Shown: one piece after another, positions 36,801-45,952 of the stretch
Position numbering within the stretch: position 1 is the stretch's first letter
Layout of the letters: every line of letters starts with the position of its first letter
Source of the DNA: JAAURB01 sp049647265
GTDB taxonomy: Bacteria > Cyanobacteriota > Cyanobacteriia > Cyanobacteriales > Microcoleaceae
NCBI GenBank assembly: GCA_049647265.1
Contig: JBARXJ010000058.1
Location: forward strand, 1-64,000
Reading direction: 5' to 3'
DNA length: 64,000 bases
Translations under genes and position numbers: made by a program
The notes under the pieces: generated by a model
The model's input: the letters and a program-made list of their open reading frames with translations, nothing else
What the model was told of the DNA's origin: nothing
Databases searched by the model: none

Positions 36801-39367
36801 CGTTTCAGGTGCCATCTAACTCAGAAGTAATTACGGTTGAAACAGTATCTCAGGAAGCTTTAGTTCCGACGACAACCAATGATTCGATCTTAGAAAATAC
36901 GATTAATCTCGAGCCTGCCTCACCCATTGTTGAGAATCAGATTGTTGAGAATCAGGAAGTAGCGCTTCTACAGGATATTTCTGTATTACTACAACAAGCA
37001 CAACAATCAATTGAGCAACAGCAGTATGAACCCACCGCTCAACTCTGTCAACAAATTTTAAAAGCAGATCCTGATGTTGAACAACAATTAGAAGCCAATG
37101 TCTTGTTAGGGAAAGCCTTGCAAGGGATGGGACAAACCGAATCGGCAATTGACTGCTATAAAAATGTTATCGCCCTACAACCGGGGAATGTCACAGCATA
37201 CAATAACCTGGGAAGCTGTTATGCCTTGCTGAAACAGTGGAAAAATGCGATTATTTGTTATCAGAAAGCCATTCAGTTACAGCCCGATTTGGCGATCGCC
37301 TATCAGAATTTAGGGCGAGTTTGGAAGCGCTCCGGACAGATGGAGAAAGCGGCTGACTGCTTCTATCAAGCCTTTCAAATTCAGCCCGATCTCGGCAGTG
37401 CAGAAGAATATCACGCTTTAGGTAACACCCTATTGCAGCAAGGCAAGCGAGAGCAAGCTCAGTACTGTTACTGTCGTACCTTAGATTTTAACCCTGACCA
37501 CCCCGAAGCCCATCATAATCTAGGAGAATTACTCAGCACCCAAAAACAGTGGGAAGATGCCATGGCTCACTATCGCCGTGCTATTGAACTCAATCCCGAT
37601 GCTTTCGCCTCCTATAATAGTTTGGGTAAAGCTTACATGGCAACTGGGGATTTAGAAGAAGCCCTCAATTGTTACAATCAAGCGGTTCGCCTTAAACCGG
37701 AATTATTACTAGCCGCCCAAAACTTAACCACAGCCACAGTCAATAGCAAAGTTCAATCGGCTCTTCCCCAAATCCTACCCGTCCAGAAGGCTCCAGAACT
37801 CCCTCAAGATACCCCCTCCCAGCCACTCGTCAAAGTCGCTCCTCAGTTTGATATTGTGGCGCGGTTGCAAGAAGCCGAAGATTATTATCACAAACAACGA
37901 TATGACCTCTGTATTGATGCCTGTCGTCAGGTCGTCGGGCAGCAACCGAAAGCCGGAAGAGCTTATCTACTCTGGGGTAAAGCCTTAACCGCTCAAGGGG
38001 ATCATACCCGCGCCCAACAATTTTATCAACAGGCGATCGCTCTGCAACCCACTGCTCCAGAAGCCTATATTGAGTTAGGAAATATCCATAGCCAACAGCA
38101 ACAATGGCAACAGGCTGTGAGTTACTACCAAACCGCCCTGCAACAGCAACCCACTGCAGCAGGTTATCGTCAACTCGCGAGCGCCTATCAGGCTTTAGGG
38201 GAAGTAGACTCCGCCCAGCTTAATCTTTATCAAGCCCTACATTTAGAACCCGAAACCGGGACATTACAAGATTATCAGCAATTGGCAAAAGCGTTTTGGC
38301 AGCGGCAAGACTGGACTCAGGCGATGGGATGCTATCAACAAATCTTAGTGCGAGATCCTCAAAATGCGATCGCCCATCAACGCCTCGCAGAAGGGTTTCA
38401 ACAGCTTGGGGAATTGGACAAAGCCCTGATTCATTACCGTCAGGCTTATAATATTGTCTCACAACAGTCTCAAACCGTTCAACCGATAGCCGATGTCTCG
38501 ACTCCTAGTTTAGAGATGCCCGAGGATGGGGAAGTTGCCATGTTATTGGTTCATGTTCCCAGCTTTTCTAAAAAAGGCAAATGGTTACTCGGACTGTTGG
38601 AGCGGATGAAATTGGCTACGATCTTAGCCTGGGCTAAACCCGATGAATTTCCCGGTTTAAACCCCGATCTCTCTCAACATACTGTATTATCAGAAGTCCC
38701 TCAACTTCCCCCTTTGCCTCAGAAACAGATCGCCGCCACTCCAACCCCACCCACGGTTTCACCCGCCCTGCAACCCACTCCTGCTCTAGAGAAAACCCCA
38801 GAGCCCAATATTGTTGCTTTTCCCAGCAAACCCGCAGAAGAGATAACCGCTAGTAGCCCCGACTCGATTTTACGTCAGGCAAAAGTGGATTTAGACACAG
38901 GAAATTGGCGAGAATGTTTAGCTGCTTGTCGTCAGGTTTTAGCCAAAAATCCCAAGCAAGCTGTGGCTTATAAGTTAATGGGTCAAGTGTTGCAAACTCA
39001 AGGACAAACGCCTCAAGCAATACAAGCCTATGGTAACGCCATGGCAATTGACCCCCTAGATGTGGACGTGAAAGTGGCGATGGGGGATTTATTCGCGCAG
39101 CAGCAACAGTGGAATAAAGCAGTCGCTTGTTATCAAGCCGCAGTCAAACAAAATCCTCACTCGGCAATTGTGTGGGAAAAATTAGGAGATATATGGGCAC
39201 AAAATCGGAATATTAAACAAGCCATTACAACCTACAAACAAGCCATTCAGCTTGCTCCTAAACGACTATCAGCCTATCAGAAGTTAGGGAGTTTTTTACA
39301 GCAACTCGGACAGGTTGAAGCAGCCAATGCGGTTTATCAACAAGCCAAACAAATCACTAAGAAATAA
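33809..39367 (+). CDS. Giant TPR protein with embedded GT61 glycosyltransferase domain
   Basis: An 1852-residue multidomain protein. Residues about 15-385 are TPR repeats (AIECYRRAIALKPDYAQAYS type). Residues about 415-770 form a DUF563/GT61 glycosyltransferase: NVYFHWMVDVLPRLEIL, RIYITRKKA and the conserved VIVAPHGAGLTNLMFC. Residues about 805-1590 are further TPRs broken by low-complexity linkers, then a Pro/Thr-rich linker near 1610-1690 and four more TPRs to the end. GT61 enzymes transfer xylose, GlcNAc or other sugars in eukaryotes and build surface glycans in bacteria. The TPR arms probably scaffold partners or present acceptor chains. Domain order suggests repeated internal duplication of TPR blocks. 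Confidence 0.88.
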   Translation: MVNLENPRPRKSATDLASSALSYQRQKKWQQAAYYYQQALLLKPDWPEVHYRLGIVLEKQDHFTTAIECYRRAIALKPDYAQAYSYLGILLQKQGQLQEAIESYQQAIKLNPTEANLYSNLCFTLTQQGNFDRAVELLEDAIQRFPKNAVLYNNLAYALFTQGKLDRAIDYYLQAVQLDGDLIDAKVNLGTAFQRQGLHTVAIRYFQQVLEQKPDAISVRSRYGWSLLEQNQIPEALQQFRKVIAQQPQFVEAYIQWLDVIEDTDELNRSRIACGRFLQALLKDINHPQVYQNLAQTYFHLGNALIEYRNYAQAEAYYQKAIKIKPHWLQPYLQLGYCFAKQAQLSAAITTYRQGLEIKPDSEELKQALKTTIQQQQQLKEKAGKITLNSIQLPADAPITNSNLPPCAGLECQPCLNRLFGEFEPIHLGEGIYRCSQQPPYLNDNPPDEVAVIPQGKTWIAPRKNWWNVCNAIATIHPNNQLDINLSRFYPAPLPNCQNPDYSQHQVFFLDEFPPLEYLKGKTAVLSSLSGNVYFHWMVDVLPRLEILKQQGINLAEIDQFVVNSIQRPFQRETLEKLGIPLDKIIESDVNSHLQAEELIVPAYAASVGWVSPWIINFHRQLFAAAISAPEGDYPERIYITRKKAQYRRIFNEPEVIEYLTQQGFETIVLETISVEQQAALFAHAKVIVAPHGAGLTNLMFCQPKTQVIELISPHYLRFYYWTIALQLDLDFYYILGERFNCSTLRSLMYQNPLTEDIFISMTALKTALQMLGVSDNIKTSLNYPNPDLTPKHSQHQAMVHASLDVPTMTDAAFSSQAKAYLKQGDTESTYKLCVEALQKQPEFAPAYKFLGDIYRLKKQWEESRKSYSRAIRLQPDYAEAHTNLGSLYAVQKQWQKAIFCYQNGIAYQPESAEIYRNLARVWEKVDQPIEAADCWYEVYRLEPESVSAVDHSKLGEKLLQRGQITKAVFCFQQALQQDETLEEAKIGLQQAQQRRQPFQVPSNSEVITVETVSQEALVPTTTNDSILENTINLEPASPIVENQIVENQEVALLQDISVLLQQAQQSIEQQQYEPTAQLCQQILKADPDVEQQLEANVLLGKALQGMGQTESAIDCYKNVIALQPGNVTAYNNLGSCYALLKQWKNAIICYQKAIQLQPDLAIAYQNLGRVWKRSGQMEKAADCFYQAFQIQPDLGSAEEYHALGNTLLQQGKREQAQYCYCRTLDFNPDHPEAHHNLGELLSTQKQWEDAMAHYRRAIELNPDAFASYNSLGKAYMATGDLEEALNCYNQAVRLKPELLLAAQNLTTATVNSKVQSALPQILPVQKAPELPQDTPSQPLVKVAPQFDIVARLQEAEDYYHKQRYDLCIDACRQVVGQQPKAGRAYLLWGKALTAQGDHTRAQQFYQQAIALQPTAPEAYIELGNIHSQQQQWQQAVSYYQTALQQQPTAAGYRQLASAYQALGEVDSAQLNLYQALHLEPETGTLQDYQQLAKAFWQRQDWTQAMGCYQQILVRDPQNAIAHQRLAEGFQQLGELDKALIHYRQAYNIVSQQSQTVQPIADVSTPSLEMPEDGEVAMLLVHVPSFSKKGKWLLGLLERMKLATILAWAKPDEFPGLNPDLSQHTVLSEVPQLPPLPQKQIAATPTPPTVSPALQPTPALEKTPEPNIVAFPSKPAEEITASSPDSILRQAKVDLDTGNWRECLAACRQVLAKNPKQAVAYKLMGQVLQTQGQTPQAIQAYGNAMAIDPLDVDVKVAMGDLFAQQQQWNKAVACYQAAVKQNPHSAIVWEKLGDIWAQNRNIKQAITTYKQAIQLAPKRLSAYQKLGSFLQQLGQVEAANAVYQQAKQITKK

Positions 39368-39446
39368 ATTTGTTACAGGAAGTTGTAGGGTGCGTCCCAC
39401 AGATGCACCACCCCAAAGAACGAATCACAAACAACAAATCATAATC

Positions 39447-39851
39447 CTATCCCTTTTTCTTTTGTCTTCTGATATATTGTTCTATGCTTTTTTCAGAAAC
39501 TGTTTCTGCAGTTGAAACAAAGTATGAACGGGTCCACATTGAGGGTAAGGTTTGGAGTTGTTGAAATTCTCGCCGTAAATGACGAGCAGTATGTCCCTTG
39601 ACGCGATGGACAATTTGATGAGGGGCAAGGGTGGGAGGGCTATCAACCGTGAGATAAACCGTGTGAGGATGGATTTCTACTGTTAACACCTCTACTTCGA
39701 GAGTTTCGCAAAATTCGTAGATTAACTCTTTTAAACGAATCGCAGCCATCCCTTTTAAAACGGGACGTTGCCGCCGTACCACCCAGATAAAGTGGTAATG
39801 GATTAAAGAAGTAGCAGTTGGATTGCGTCTATAGACTTGTTGCATAGACAA
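39447..39851 (-). CDS. tnpA: IS200/IS605-type Y1 transposase TnpA, stand-alone
   Basis: A 134-residue HUH single-strand transposase. SLIHYHFIWVVRRQRPVL at the N-terminus, the metal-binding HxH in EIHPHTVYLTVD, KGHTARHLRREF, LWTR-like MWTRSYFVST and the catalytic tyrosine in SIEQYIRRQ follow the family order. The central residue of the HUH motif is proline rather than the usual bulky hydrophobic. No tnpB lies next to it, and no subterminal hairpins are obvious in the flanks, so it may be an immobile remnant or a domesticated copy. A hairpin repeat (GGTGCGTCCCACAGATGCACC) lies just downstream at 39389. Confidence 0.82.
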   Translation of the reverse strand: MSMQQVYRRNPTATSLIHYHFIWVVRRQRPVLKGMAAIRLKELIYEFCETLEVEVLTVEIHPHTVYLTVDSPPTLAPHQIVHRVKGHTARHLRREFQQLQTLPSMWTRSYFVSTAETVSEKSIEQYIRRQKKKG

Positions 39852-39990
39852 AAAAAATGTGTTAGAGTAAAGTTAATTCAACCAAAACCTCAGATTTCTC
39901 GGAATTGATGGGTCTAATAAGAACTGGCATTTGCCGCTATAAGCCTATCATAACCTAGAACTGAACAATTACAACAAGGAAGTTTCCTAC

Positions 39991-40278
39991 ATGAAAAAGC
40001 AAGAACTAATTCAAAAAATTACAGCAGAAGTTGATGTTCCTAAGCCTAAAGTCAAAGCAGTTGTAGATAAAGTTTTTGAAATTGTTTCTGAAGAAATTGC
40101 TAAAGGTGAACCCGTAAGTGTTCCAGGTTTAGGAAGATTTACAACTCAAGAACGCCCCGCTACAACAAGAACTAATCCAGAAACAGGAGAAACAGTAGAA
40201 GTTCCGGCCAAGCAAGTTGTTAAATTTAAACCCGGAAAAGCAAAAGAAGAATCCGTAGAAGAAGTGAATTTAGGATAA
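39991..40278 (+). CDS. hup: HU-family DNA-binding protein
   Basis: A small histone-like nucleoid protein that bends DNA. The 95-residue product shows the HU fold: MKKQELIQKITAEV helix, GLGRFTTQERPATTRTNPETG arm (written here in the order seen, with the conserved GxFxxxxRxxxxxxNPxTG pattern) and the C-terminal PAKQVVKFKPGKA. A short acidic tail (KEESVEEVNLG) is extra. AAGGAAG lies 8 bases before the ATG. A strong terminator follows, so it is transcribed alone. Similar HU genes sit beside mobile regions in cyanobacteria, but this looks like an ordinary chromosomal copy. Confidence 0.93.
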   Translation: MKKQELIQKITAEVDVPKPKVKAVVDKVFEIVSEEIAKGEPVSVPGLGRFTTQERPATTRTNPETGETVEVPAKQVVKFKPGKAKEESVEEVNLG

Positions 40279-40339
40279 TTAAAACAGCAATATAAGTTTT
40301 AAGTCGATTTGAACTACTAAGGAAGATTAACCAGTGTAT

Positions 40340-40366
40340 AGCTCCCAAAGATGGGGGCTTTTTTTT
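40340..40366 (+). terminator. Rho-independent terminator downstream of hup
   Basis: AGCTCCC and GGGGGCT form a 7-base stem with one G-T pair around a 6-base loop, followed by a run of eight T. Confidence 0.85.
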
Positions 40367-40445
40367 ATAGAAGTGATCTCTATGACATTTGCCCAGAGCT
40401 TGCTATCATAGGAGAGATAACAGTTCATTCATTTAACTGCAAACC

Positions 40446-43400
40446 TTGAGTTCAGCTCAATCTCTCCTAAAAACAGCTAGAACCCTTGTTCAACAGCAAC
40501 AGTGGCAGGCTGCGATCGCTCACTATCAAAGTCTGATTCAACAGCGTCCAAACTGCCGTGAAGCCTATCTAGAATTAGGGAATGTTTTCTTTCATCTAGA
40601 GCAATGGTTAGAGGCAATAGATTCTTATCAACAAGCCATTCAATCTCAACCTCAACTGCCTCAGGCTTACCATAATTTGGGAGATGCTTTATCAAAATTA
40701 CAACGGTGGGAAGAAGCAGTCACAGCTTATCAGCAAGCGATTGAATTAAATCCTAAGTTTTCTTGGTCTTACAATAATTTAGGAGATGGACTGTTACAGT
40801 TAGGACGTTGGCAAGAGGCAGCAGAAGCGTATCAACAAGGAATTAAATTAAATCCAAACTTTGCCTTATCTTACCATAATTTAGGGGATGTTTATTCCCA
40901 GTTACAACAATGGGCTGATGCAATTATTGCTTATCGTCAGGCGATTCAACGCGATCCTAATTTTGCTTGGTCTTATAATAACTTAGGAGAAGCTTTTACT
41001 CAGCAGCAACAGTGGGAAGAAGCCCATCAAACTTATCAAAAAGCTGTTGAACTAGACGCTAATTTACCTCAAATTCATGCAAAATTTGCAGAAACTTTAA
41101 AACAGCTCGTTCAAACCGATCAAAGTCATTTGCTTGAGAGTTATCAACAGCAAATTCAAGCCGAACCGGATGAGATTCAACATTATTATCAAGTCTTAGA
41201 ATTAGATCCCAATAATGCAGAAACTTACTTAAATTTAGGGAAACTTTTAGCAAAGAAAGGTCAACTCGATCAAGCCATAGTCGCTTATCAGCGATCGCTA
41301 CAGATTCAACCTAATTTTGAAGAAGCGCTTAATCAGTTAGAAAAACTGAGACAACGTTCGGGAATGCAGTGGAGTCCAGAACCTTATCAATCTGAAGAGT
41401 TTTTAGGATTTGAAAATAAGCTAGATTATGCCAAACAAGCATTAGATTTATTAAATAAAGTTGTATTAAATAATTTTTTGAATACTTCTGCACCGCTGAT
41501 TTTTCCTGAACTAGAGCATCCGAAAATCAGTATCATTTTAGTTTTATATAATCGAGCCGAATTAACTCTAAGTTGTTTATATTCGATTTTGCACAATCAA
41601 TTTAAATCAATAGAAATCGTCATCGTAGATAATCACTCTACCGACAAAACTAGTGAGCTATTACAACGAATTCAAGGAGCAAAAATAATCCTCAATTTAG
41701 AAAATCTACATTTTCTCCTAGCTTGTAACCAAGCAAGCGAAGTCGCCACAGGCGAATATTTACTATTTTTAAATAATGACGCTCAGCTTTTGGGAGATAG
41801 TTTAAATATTGCCATTCAAACGATTGAATCTTCAGCCGATATTGGAGCAGTAGGAGGGAAAATTATTCTGCCAGATGGTAGCCTTCAAGAAGCAGGAAGT
41901 ATTATTTGGCAAGATGGCTCTTGTTTAGGATATGGTCGGGGAGATTCTCCTGATTCTCCCCAATATATGTATCGTCGAGCTGTCGATTATTGTTCCGGTG
42001 CATTTCTCCTGACTTCACGTCAATCATTCTTAGAATTAGGTGGATTTGATGAAGAGTATCAACCCGCTTATTACGAAGAAACAGATTACTGTGTGCGCTT
42101 ACAACAGCAGGGAAAACAGATTATTTATAATCCCAATATTGCAGTGCTTCACTATGAATTTGCTAGCTCTAGTAACAAAAGCTCAAGTGACCATGCAATT
42201 GCATTAATGGAGCGTAATCAACAGCTTTTAATTAGTAAACATCAAGACTGGTTTAAACAGCAATATCCAGCGGATTTAAAAAATGTTTTATTCGCTTGTA
42301 ATTCTCCCCGAAAACAGACTCATCGACTCTTAATGATTGATGACCGAGTTCCCCATCCTTACCTCGGTTCGGGATACACTCGCAGTTATAAAATTCTTTC
42401 AATTTTTGAGAAAATGGGATATTTAGTAACTTTATATCCGACAGATTTATCCTATCAAGAAAACTGGACAGAAATTTATTCAGATATCCCTCAAGCCATT
42501 GAAGTAATGCGAGGATATGGTTTACTTCAACTGGAAGATTTCTTAAAAGAACGTCCTGGATATTATGATGTGATTTGGGTCAGTCGTCCTCATAATATGG
42601 AGCATCTTAATTATGTCATGTCTCAAGCTGATGTGATTGGCAAAGGAAATATTATTTATGATGCAGAAGCTTTGTATTGTTTACGAGAATTTGAACAGCA
42701 AAGATTGAAAGGAGAAGTTTTATCACCGGAGGAAATGGAAGAACAGATTAAAACAGAATTAAAACTTGCAGAAAAATGCGACCAAATTATTTCTGTTTCA
42801 CCTCAAGAACAGCAACGATTTTTAGCTTATGGTTATGAGAAAGTTGCTGTATTAGGACATTCTTTACAAGATCATCCAACTCCTAATATATTTGAACAGC
42901 GTCAACATATCTTATTTGTCGGTTCTGTCTATGATATAGAGTCTCCTAATGCCGATTCTATTTTATGGTTAGCAGAAGAAATCTTTCCAAAAATGCAGCA
43001 GCAACTGGGAGATATGATTAAATTATTAATAGTCGGAAATAATACCGTAGATGAATTAAAGCAGCGTGTTTTAAGCTTAAATAATTCAGCCATTAAACTA
43101 TTAGGAAGAGTCGAAGATTTAACCCAATTTTACAATCAGGCGCGGCTATTTGTGGCACCGACTCGGTTTGCGGCGGGTATTCCCCATAAAGTTCATGAAG
43201 CAGCCGCCTACGGCATACCAGTGGTGACCACACCTTTAATTGCGGCACAACTGGGGTGGCAACATGAATCAGATTTATTAGTCGCAGAAGATACAGAAGG
43301 ATTTGTGAGGGAATGCATTAAGCTCTATCAAAACCCCGAATTATGGGAGCAGTTAAGACTATCAGCACTCAATCGAATTCAGATTGAATGTTCTCCAGCA

Positions 43401-43451
43401 GCATTTTCTAATACTGTAATTTCACTCTTAGAAGAGATGAATAATTTGTAG
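40446..43451 (+). CDS. TPR protein fused to GT2 and GT4 glycosyltransferase domains
   Basis: A 1001-residue fusion. Residues about 1-300 are seven or eight TPRs with the LELGNVFFHLEQW and WSYNNLGD wording shared with the TPR protein at 48.2 kb. Residues about 358-600 are a GT2 (GT-A) domain: ISIILVLYNRAELTLSCLYS, IVDNHSTDKT, FLNNDAQL (DxD-like NDA) and the GGFDEEYQPAYYEETDYCVR acceptor loop. Residues about 628-1001 are a GT4-like (GT-B) domain with ILFVGSVYDIESPNADSILW and PTRFAAGIPHKVHEAAAYGIPVV-type C-terminus. It probably adds two successive sugars to one chain. It has a TTG start, since no ATG occurs for hundreds of codons. Confidence 0.87.
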   Translation: MSSAQSLLKTARTLVQQQQWQAAIAHYQSLIQQRPNCREAYLELGNVFFHLEQWLEAIDSYQQAIQSQPQLPQAYHNLGDALSKLQRWEEAVTAYQQAIELNPKFSWSYNNLGDGLLQLGRWQEAAEAYQQGIKLNPNFALSYHNLGDVYSQLQQWADAIIAYRQAIQRDPNFAWSYNNLGEAFTQQQQWEEAHQTYQKAVELDANLPQIHAKFAETLKQLVQTDQSHLLESYQQQIQAEPDEIQHYYQVLELDPNNAETYLNLGKLLAKKGQLDQAIVAYQRSLQIQPNFEEALNQLEKLRQRSGMQWSPEPYQSEEFLGFENKLDYAKQALDLLNKVVLNNFLNTSAPLIFPELEHPKISIILVLYNRAELTLSCLYSILHNQFKSIEIVIVDNHSTDKTSELLQRIQGAKIILNLENLHFLLACNQASEVATGEYLLFLNNDAQLLGDSLNIAIQTIESSADIGAVGGKIILPDGSLQEAGSIIWQDGSCLGYGRGDSPDSPQYMYRRAVDYCSGAFLLTSRQSFLELGGFDEEYQPAYYEETDYCVRLQQQGKQIIYNPNIAVLHYEFASSSNKSSSDHAIALMERNQQLLISKHQDWFKQQYPADLKNVLFACNSPRKQTHRLLMIDDRVPHPYLGSGYTRSYKILSIFEKMGYLVTLYPTDLSYQENWTEIYSDIPQAIEVMRGYGLLQLEDFLKERPGYYDVIWVSRPHNMEHLNYVMSQADVIGKGNIIYDAEALYCLREFEQQRLKGEVLSPEEMEEQIKTELKLAEKCDQIISVSPQEQQRFLAYGYEKVAVLGHSLQDHPTPNIFEQRQHILFVGSVYDIESPNADSILWLAEEIFPKMQQQLGDMIKLLIVGNNTVDELKQRVLSLNNSAIKLLGRVEDLTQFYNQARLFVAPTRFAAGIPHKVHEAAAYGIPVVTTPLIAAQLGWQHESDLLVAEDTEGFVRECIKLYQNPELWEQLRLSALNRIQIECSPAAFSNTVISLLEEMNNL

Positions 43452-43513
43452 TTAGATAGGAATTTAATCACAGATATAGCTGAGAAATTATTATTAATAA
43501 ATTGCGTAATATA

Positions 43514-44671
43514 ATGAAATCTTCACCTAAAACTGTTTACCTTCATATCGGTCTTCACAAAACTGGCTCTACAACGATACAACATTTTTTAAAGGATAAT
43601 AAAAATATATTACTGAAGTTAGGATATTTGTATCCAGAATCTGGTTCAGTTTATAGTGGTCAGCATAATTTATCTTGGCAATTGAGTCAAGATCCCAGAT
43701 ACAGTCGTCAGTATGGCGGTTGGGAAGAATTGTATACAGAAATTGCGTCAACATCAGTTAATAATGTTATTTTAAGTTCAGAAGATTTCGAGATTTTAAA
43801 ACCCAAGCAGATTAACTTGCTAAGATTAAAACTTCAGCCTTATCATACCAAAATAATTGTTTATATTCGACGGCAAGATTCTCTTATACAGTCTGTGTAT
43901 ACTCAACAAGTTAAAGGAGGTTTAAAAAAAACATTTGAAGAATTTCTGAGGGAAGCCATAAATTTAAAATGTAAGACTTCTAAACGCTTTCAATTTCATC
44001 TTCATTTACGTCCTTGGAAAAAACAATTTGGTTTAGAAAATATCATTGTTCGACCCTTAGAAACTCATCAGCTTTATCAAGAAGATCTTTGTCTAGATTT
44101 TCTCAACTGTATTGGTTTTCCAGTATCTAATTTAAGTAGAGATACACAAAATAGCAATAAATTGTTTTTTCAAGCTGATAACGCTGAGTCATATGAATTA
44201 ATTTTACCTCAAAATAAAAATGAATCTCCTAGTTATCAAACATTAGAAATTATGAGATTTATCTCTAATGTCATTAGTCAGAAAGTAGAAAAAGATGACT
44301 TAGATTTAAAACAATATTTGAAACCTATCTTAAGATATTATCAAAACAGTCAATCAGATTCAGATAAATTTAATCAACTGACTCAACAACTTTCTCTGGA
44401 TATTTTGAAGACTTTTGAGAAATCCAATCGTATAATAGCAGAGGAATATTTACTAAGAGAAGATGGCAAGCTATTTTCTGATGAAATAAAAGAGCGTGAT
44501 ATTACTCACTTTAATATTTCAGAAATATCATCAGAGCAACAGCTAGAAGTGATGCTGATTTTAATTCATGATATCTGGAAAAAGCTCGATACAATTCAGC
44601 AAGATATCAAAACTTTAAAATCAAGTTCTTTAAATCTGAATGAAATAGAGTCAGATCTTGAGGAAATATAA
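43514..44671 (+). CDS. Sulfotransferase-family protein
   Basis: A P-loop protein with a PAPS-binding 5'-phosphosulfate loop, YLHIGLHKTGSTTIQ, near residue 10 and a 3'-phosphate motif region KIIVYIRRQDSLIQSVY near 115. This is the order found in bacterial sulfotransferase-like proteins encoded in polysaccharide clusters. From the ATG at 43514 it has 385 residues. The C-terminal third is helical and ends in a coiled-coil-like, acidic tail. The acceptor is unknown. It follows the TPR-GT2-GT4 gene on the same strand after about 60 bases and converges on three sulfotransferase genes of the opposite strand. Confidence 0.75.
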   Translation: MKSSPKTVYLHIGLHKTGSTTIQHFLKDNKNILLKLGYLYPESGSVYSGQHNLSWQLSQDPRYSRQYGGWEELYTEIASTSVNNVILSSEDFEILKPKQINLLRLKLQPYHTKIIVYIRRQDSLIQSVYTQQVKGGLKKTFEEFLREAINLKCKTSKRFQFHLHLRPWKKQFGLENIIVRPLETHQLYQEDLCLDFLNCIGFPVSNLSRDTQNSNKLFFQADNAESYELILPQNKNESPSYQTLEIMRFISNVISQKVEKDDLDLKQYLKPILRYYQNSQSDSDKFNQLTQQLSLDILKTFEKSNRIIAEEYLLREDGKLFSDEIKERDITHFNISEISSEQQLEVMLILIHDIWKKLDTIQQDIKTLKSSSLNLNEIESDLEEI

Positions 44672-44694
44672 AACATACTGTCTCATCAGTTTCT

Positions 44695-45879
44695 TTAAAT
44701 ACTTTCATCTGATGATAATTCAATCGGCTTAATCTTTGCCAAGGTAATCTTTTTATTATCTGCCAAAATTACTTGAATCAGCAACTCAGACTGTAATGAC
44801 ATTCCTATAATTTCAATAGTTATTTCAAAACCACTGTACTTTGCTTCAGGTATATTCGGATAGATTTCAGAGAGTTTTGGACGAACTTTGTCAACCAGAG
44901 TGCGAGCTAAAACTTGATGATTACAAACAACAATTACTTCAGCGGCTTTTGAATTTTTAGCAATTACCCAACCTCTAATCAGGATTGAATCCGATTCAAT
45001 CTTCGTTTTTGGTTTTGGGAATGCCATTCCCCATTTTAAAATAGACTGAGAAACCTCATTATCAGAAAACTTAATAACATCAACAGCTTGTATTTTTGGC
45101 TGAGATTGTTTTAGGTAATATTTTAACTGCTTCAATTCTGTTTGAGTTTTTTTGAGTTTTTGATGGGTATCTTCCAGGATAAATTGCGAGCGATTCCAAT
45201 CTGCTAAAGTCTGTTGTAACCATTTTGATTCCTGACGACGCTCTGCTCTTAATTCTAACGCTTCTTTGTATAATTCCATATCTTTACTATTCAATATTGC
45301 TAATTCATTCATCAGTCCTATATCGTTTAAAATAGCTTCTAAACGTTCTAAATATTCAGGATGAGAATTTTTATTTTTAGTATTCATCTTAAAATCAGAC
45401 CATCCCATTAACTGTTTGAATTCAGTCATATCATCTTTAAAAAACTCCTGAATTCCAACAAAGTAAAAATCTCTTAAATTCATTTTATCTATATACAAAG
45501 ATTCTATATTCTGATTTTCCGGAATCTTTGCAAATTCAAGAATGCCTAAATCTTGCTTTAACACCTTATTAATTTCTAAGTTTTTAGTTTGTTTAGTTCT
45601 ACTAATTTGATAAAAATACTGAGAAATTAAGCGAAAAATTGGATGTCTAAGCCAAACAATCCACTTCGCCTCAGGAAAATTTTGCCGAAAATTTGAAGTT
45701 TTGAAATGACCATGAATTGCTGTCATTTTTGTCAGTACATCTTGATCTGATATTACTGATTTTCTTTCTAATGAGTCATAAAGCTCTAGAACTTTATCTG
45801 CACCGTATATCTCTAAAATAAAATGACGAAATGCTGTTCCAGCAGTTTTAGGGATATGTACAGAAATGATTTCAACCAC
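44695..45879 (-). CDS. Sulfotransferase with coiled coil and C-terminal beta domain
   Basis: Residues 1-190 form a Sulfotransfer_2-like domain with the classic SVHIPKTAGTAFRHF loop at residue 6 and the 3'-phosphate motif WIVWLRHPIFRLISQYF near 73. Residues about 210-265 are a coiled coil (LADWNRSQFILEDTHQKLKK). Residues about 275-394 form a beta-rich module (ILIRGWVIAKNSKAAEV, SEIYPNIPEAKYSGFEI) that I know from tails of bacterial glycosyltransferases and related carbohydrate enzymes, where its role is unclear. Sulfation of a sugar is the likely activity. It is the last gene of a three-gene minus-strand sulfotransferase run. Confidence 0.82.
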   Translation of the reverse strand: MVEIISVHIPKTAGTAFRHFILEIYGADKVLELYDSLERKSVISDQDVLTKMTAIHGHFKTSNFRQNFPEAKWIVWLRHPIFRLISQYFYQISRTKQTKNLEINKVLKQDLGILEFAKIPENQNIESLYIDKMNLRDFYFVGIQEFFKDDMTEFKQLMGWSDFKMNTKNKNSHPEYLERLEAILNDIGLMNELAILNSKDMELYKEALELRAERRQESKWLQQTLADWNRSQFILEDTHQKLKKTQTELKQLKYYLKQSQPKIQAVDVIKFSDNEVSQSILKWGMAFPKPKTKIESDSILIRGWVIAKNSKAAEVIVVCNHQVLARTLVDKVRPKLSEIYPNIPEAKYSGFEITIEIIGMSLQSELLIQVILADNKKITLAKIKPIELSSDESI

Positions 45880-45952
45880 TCATTTACTCCTCGAATAACT
45901 CTAGTCAAGATCTACTTTATTCAATACTTTGATATAAGCTGTACAAAAAAAA

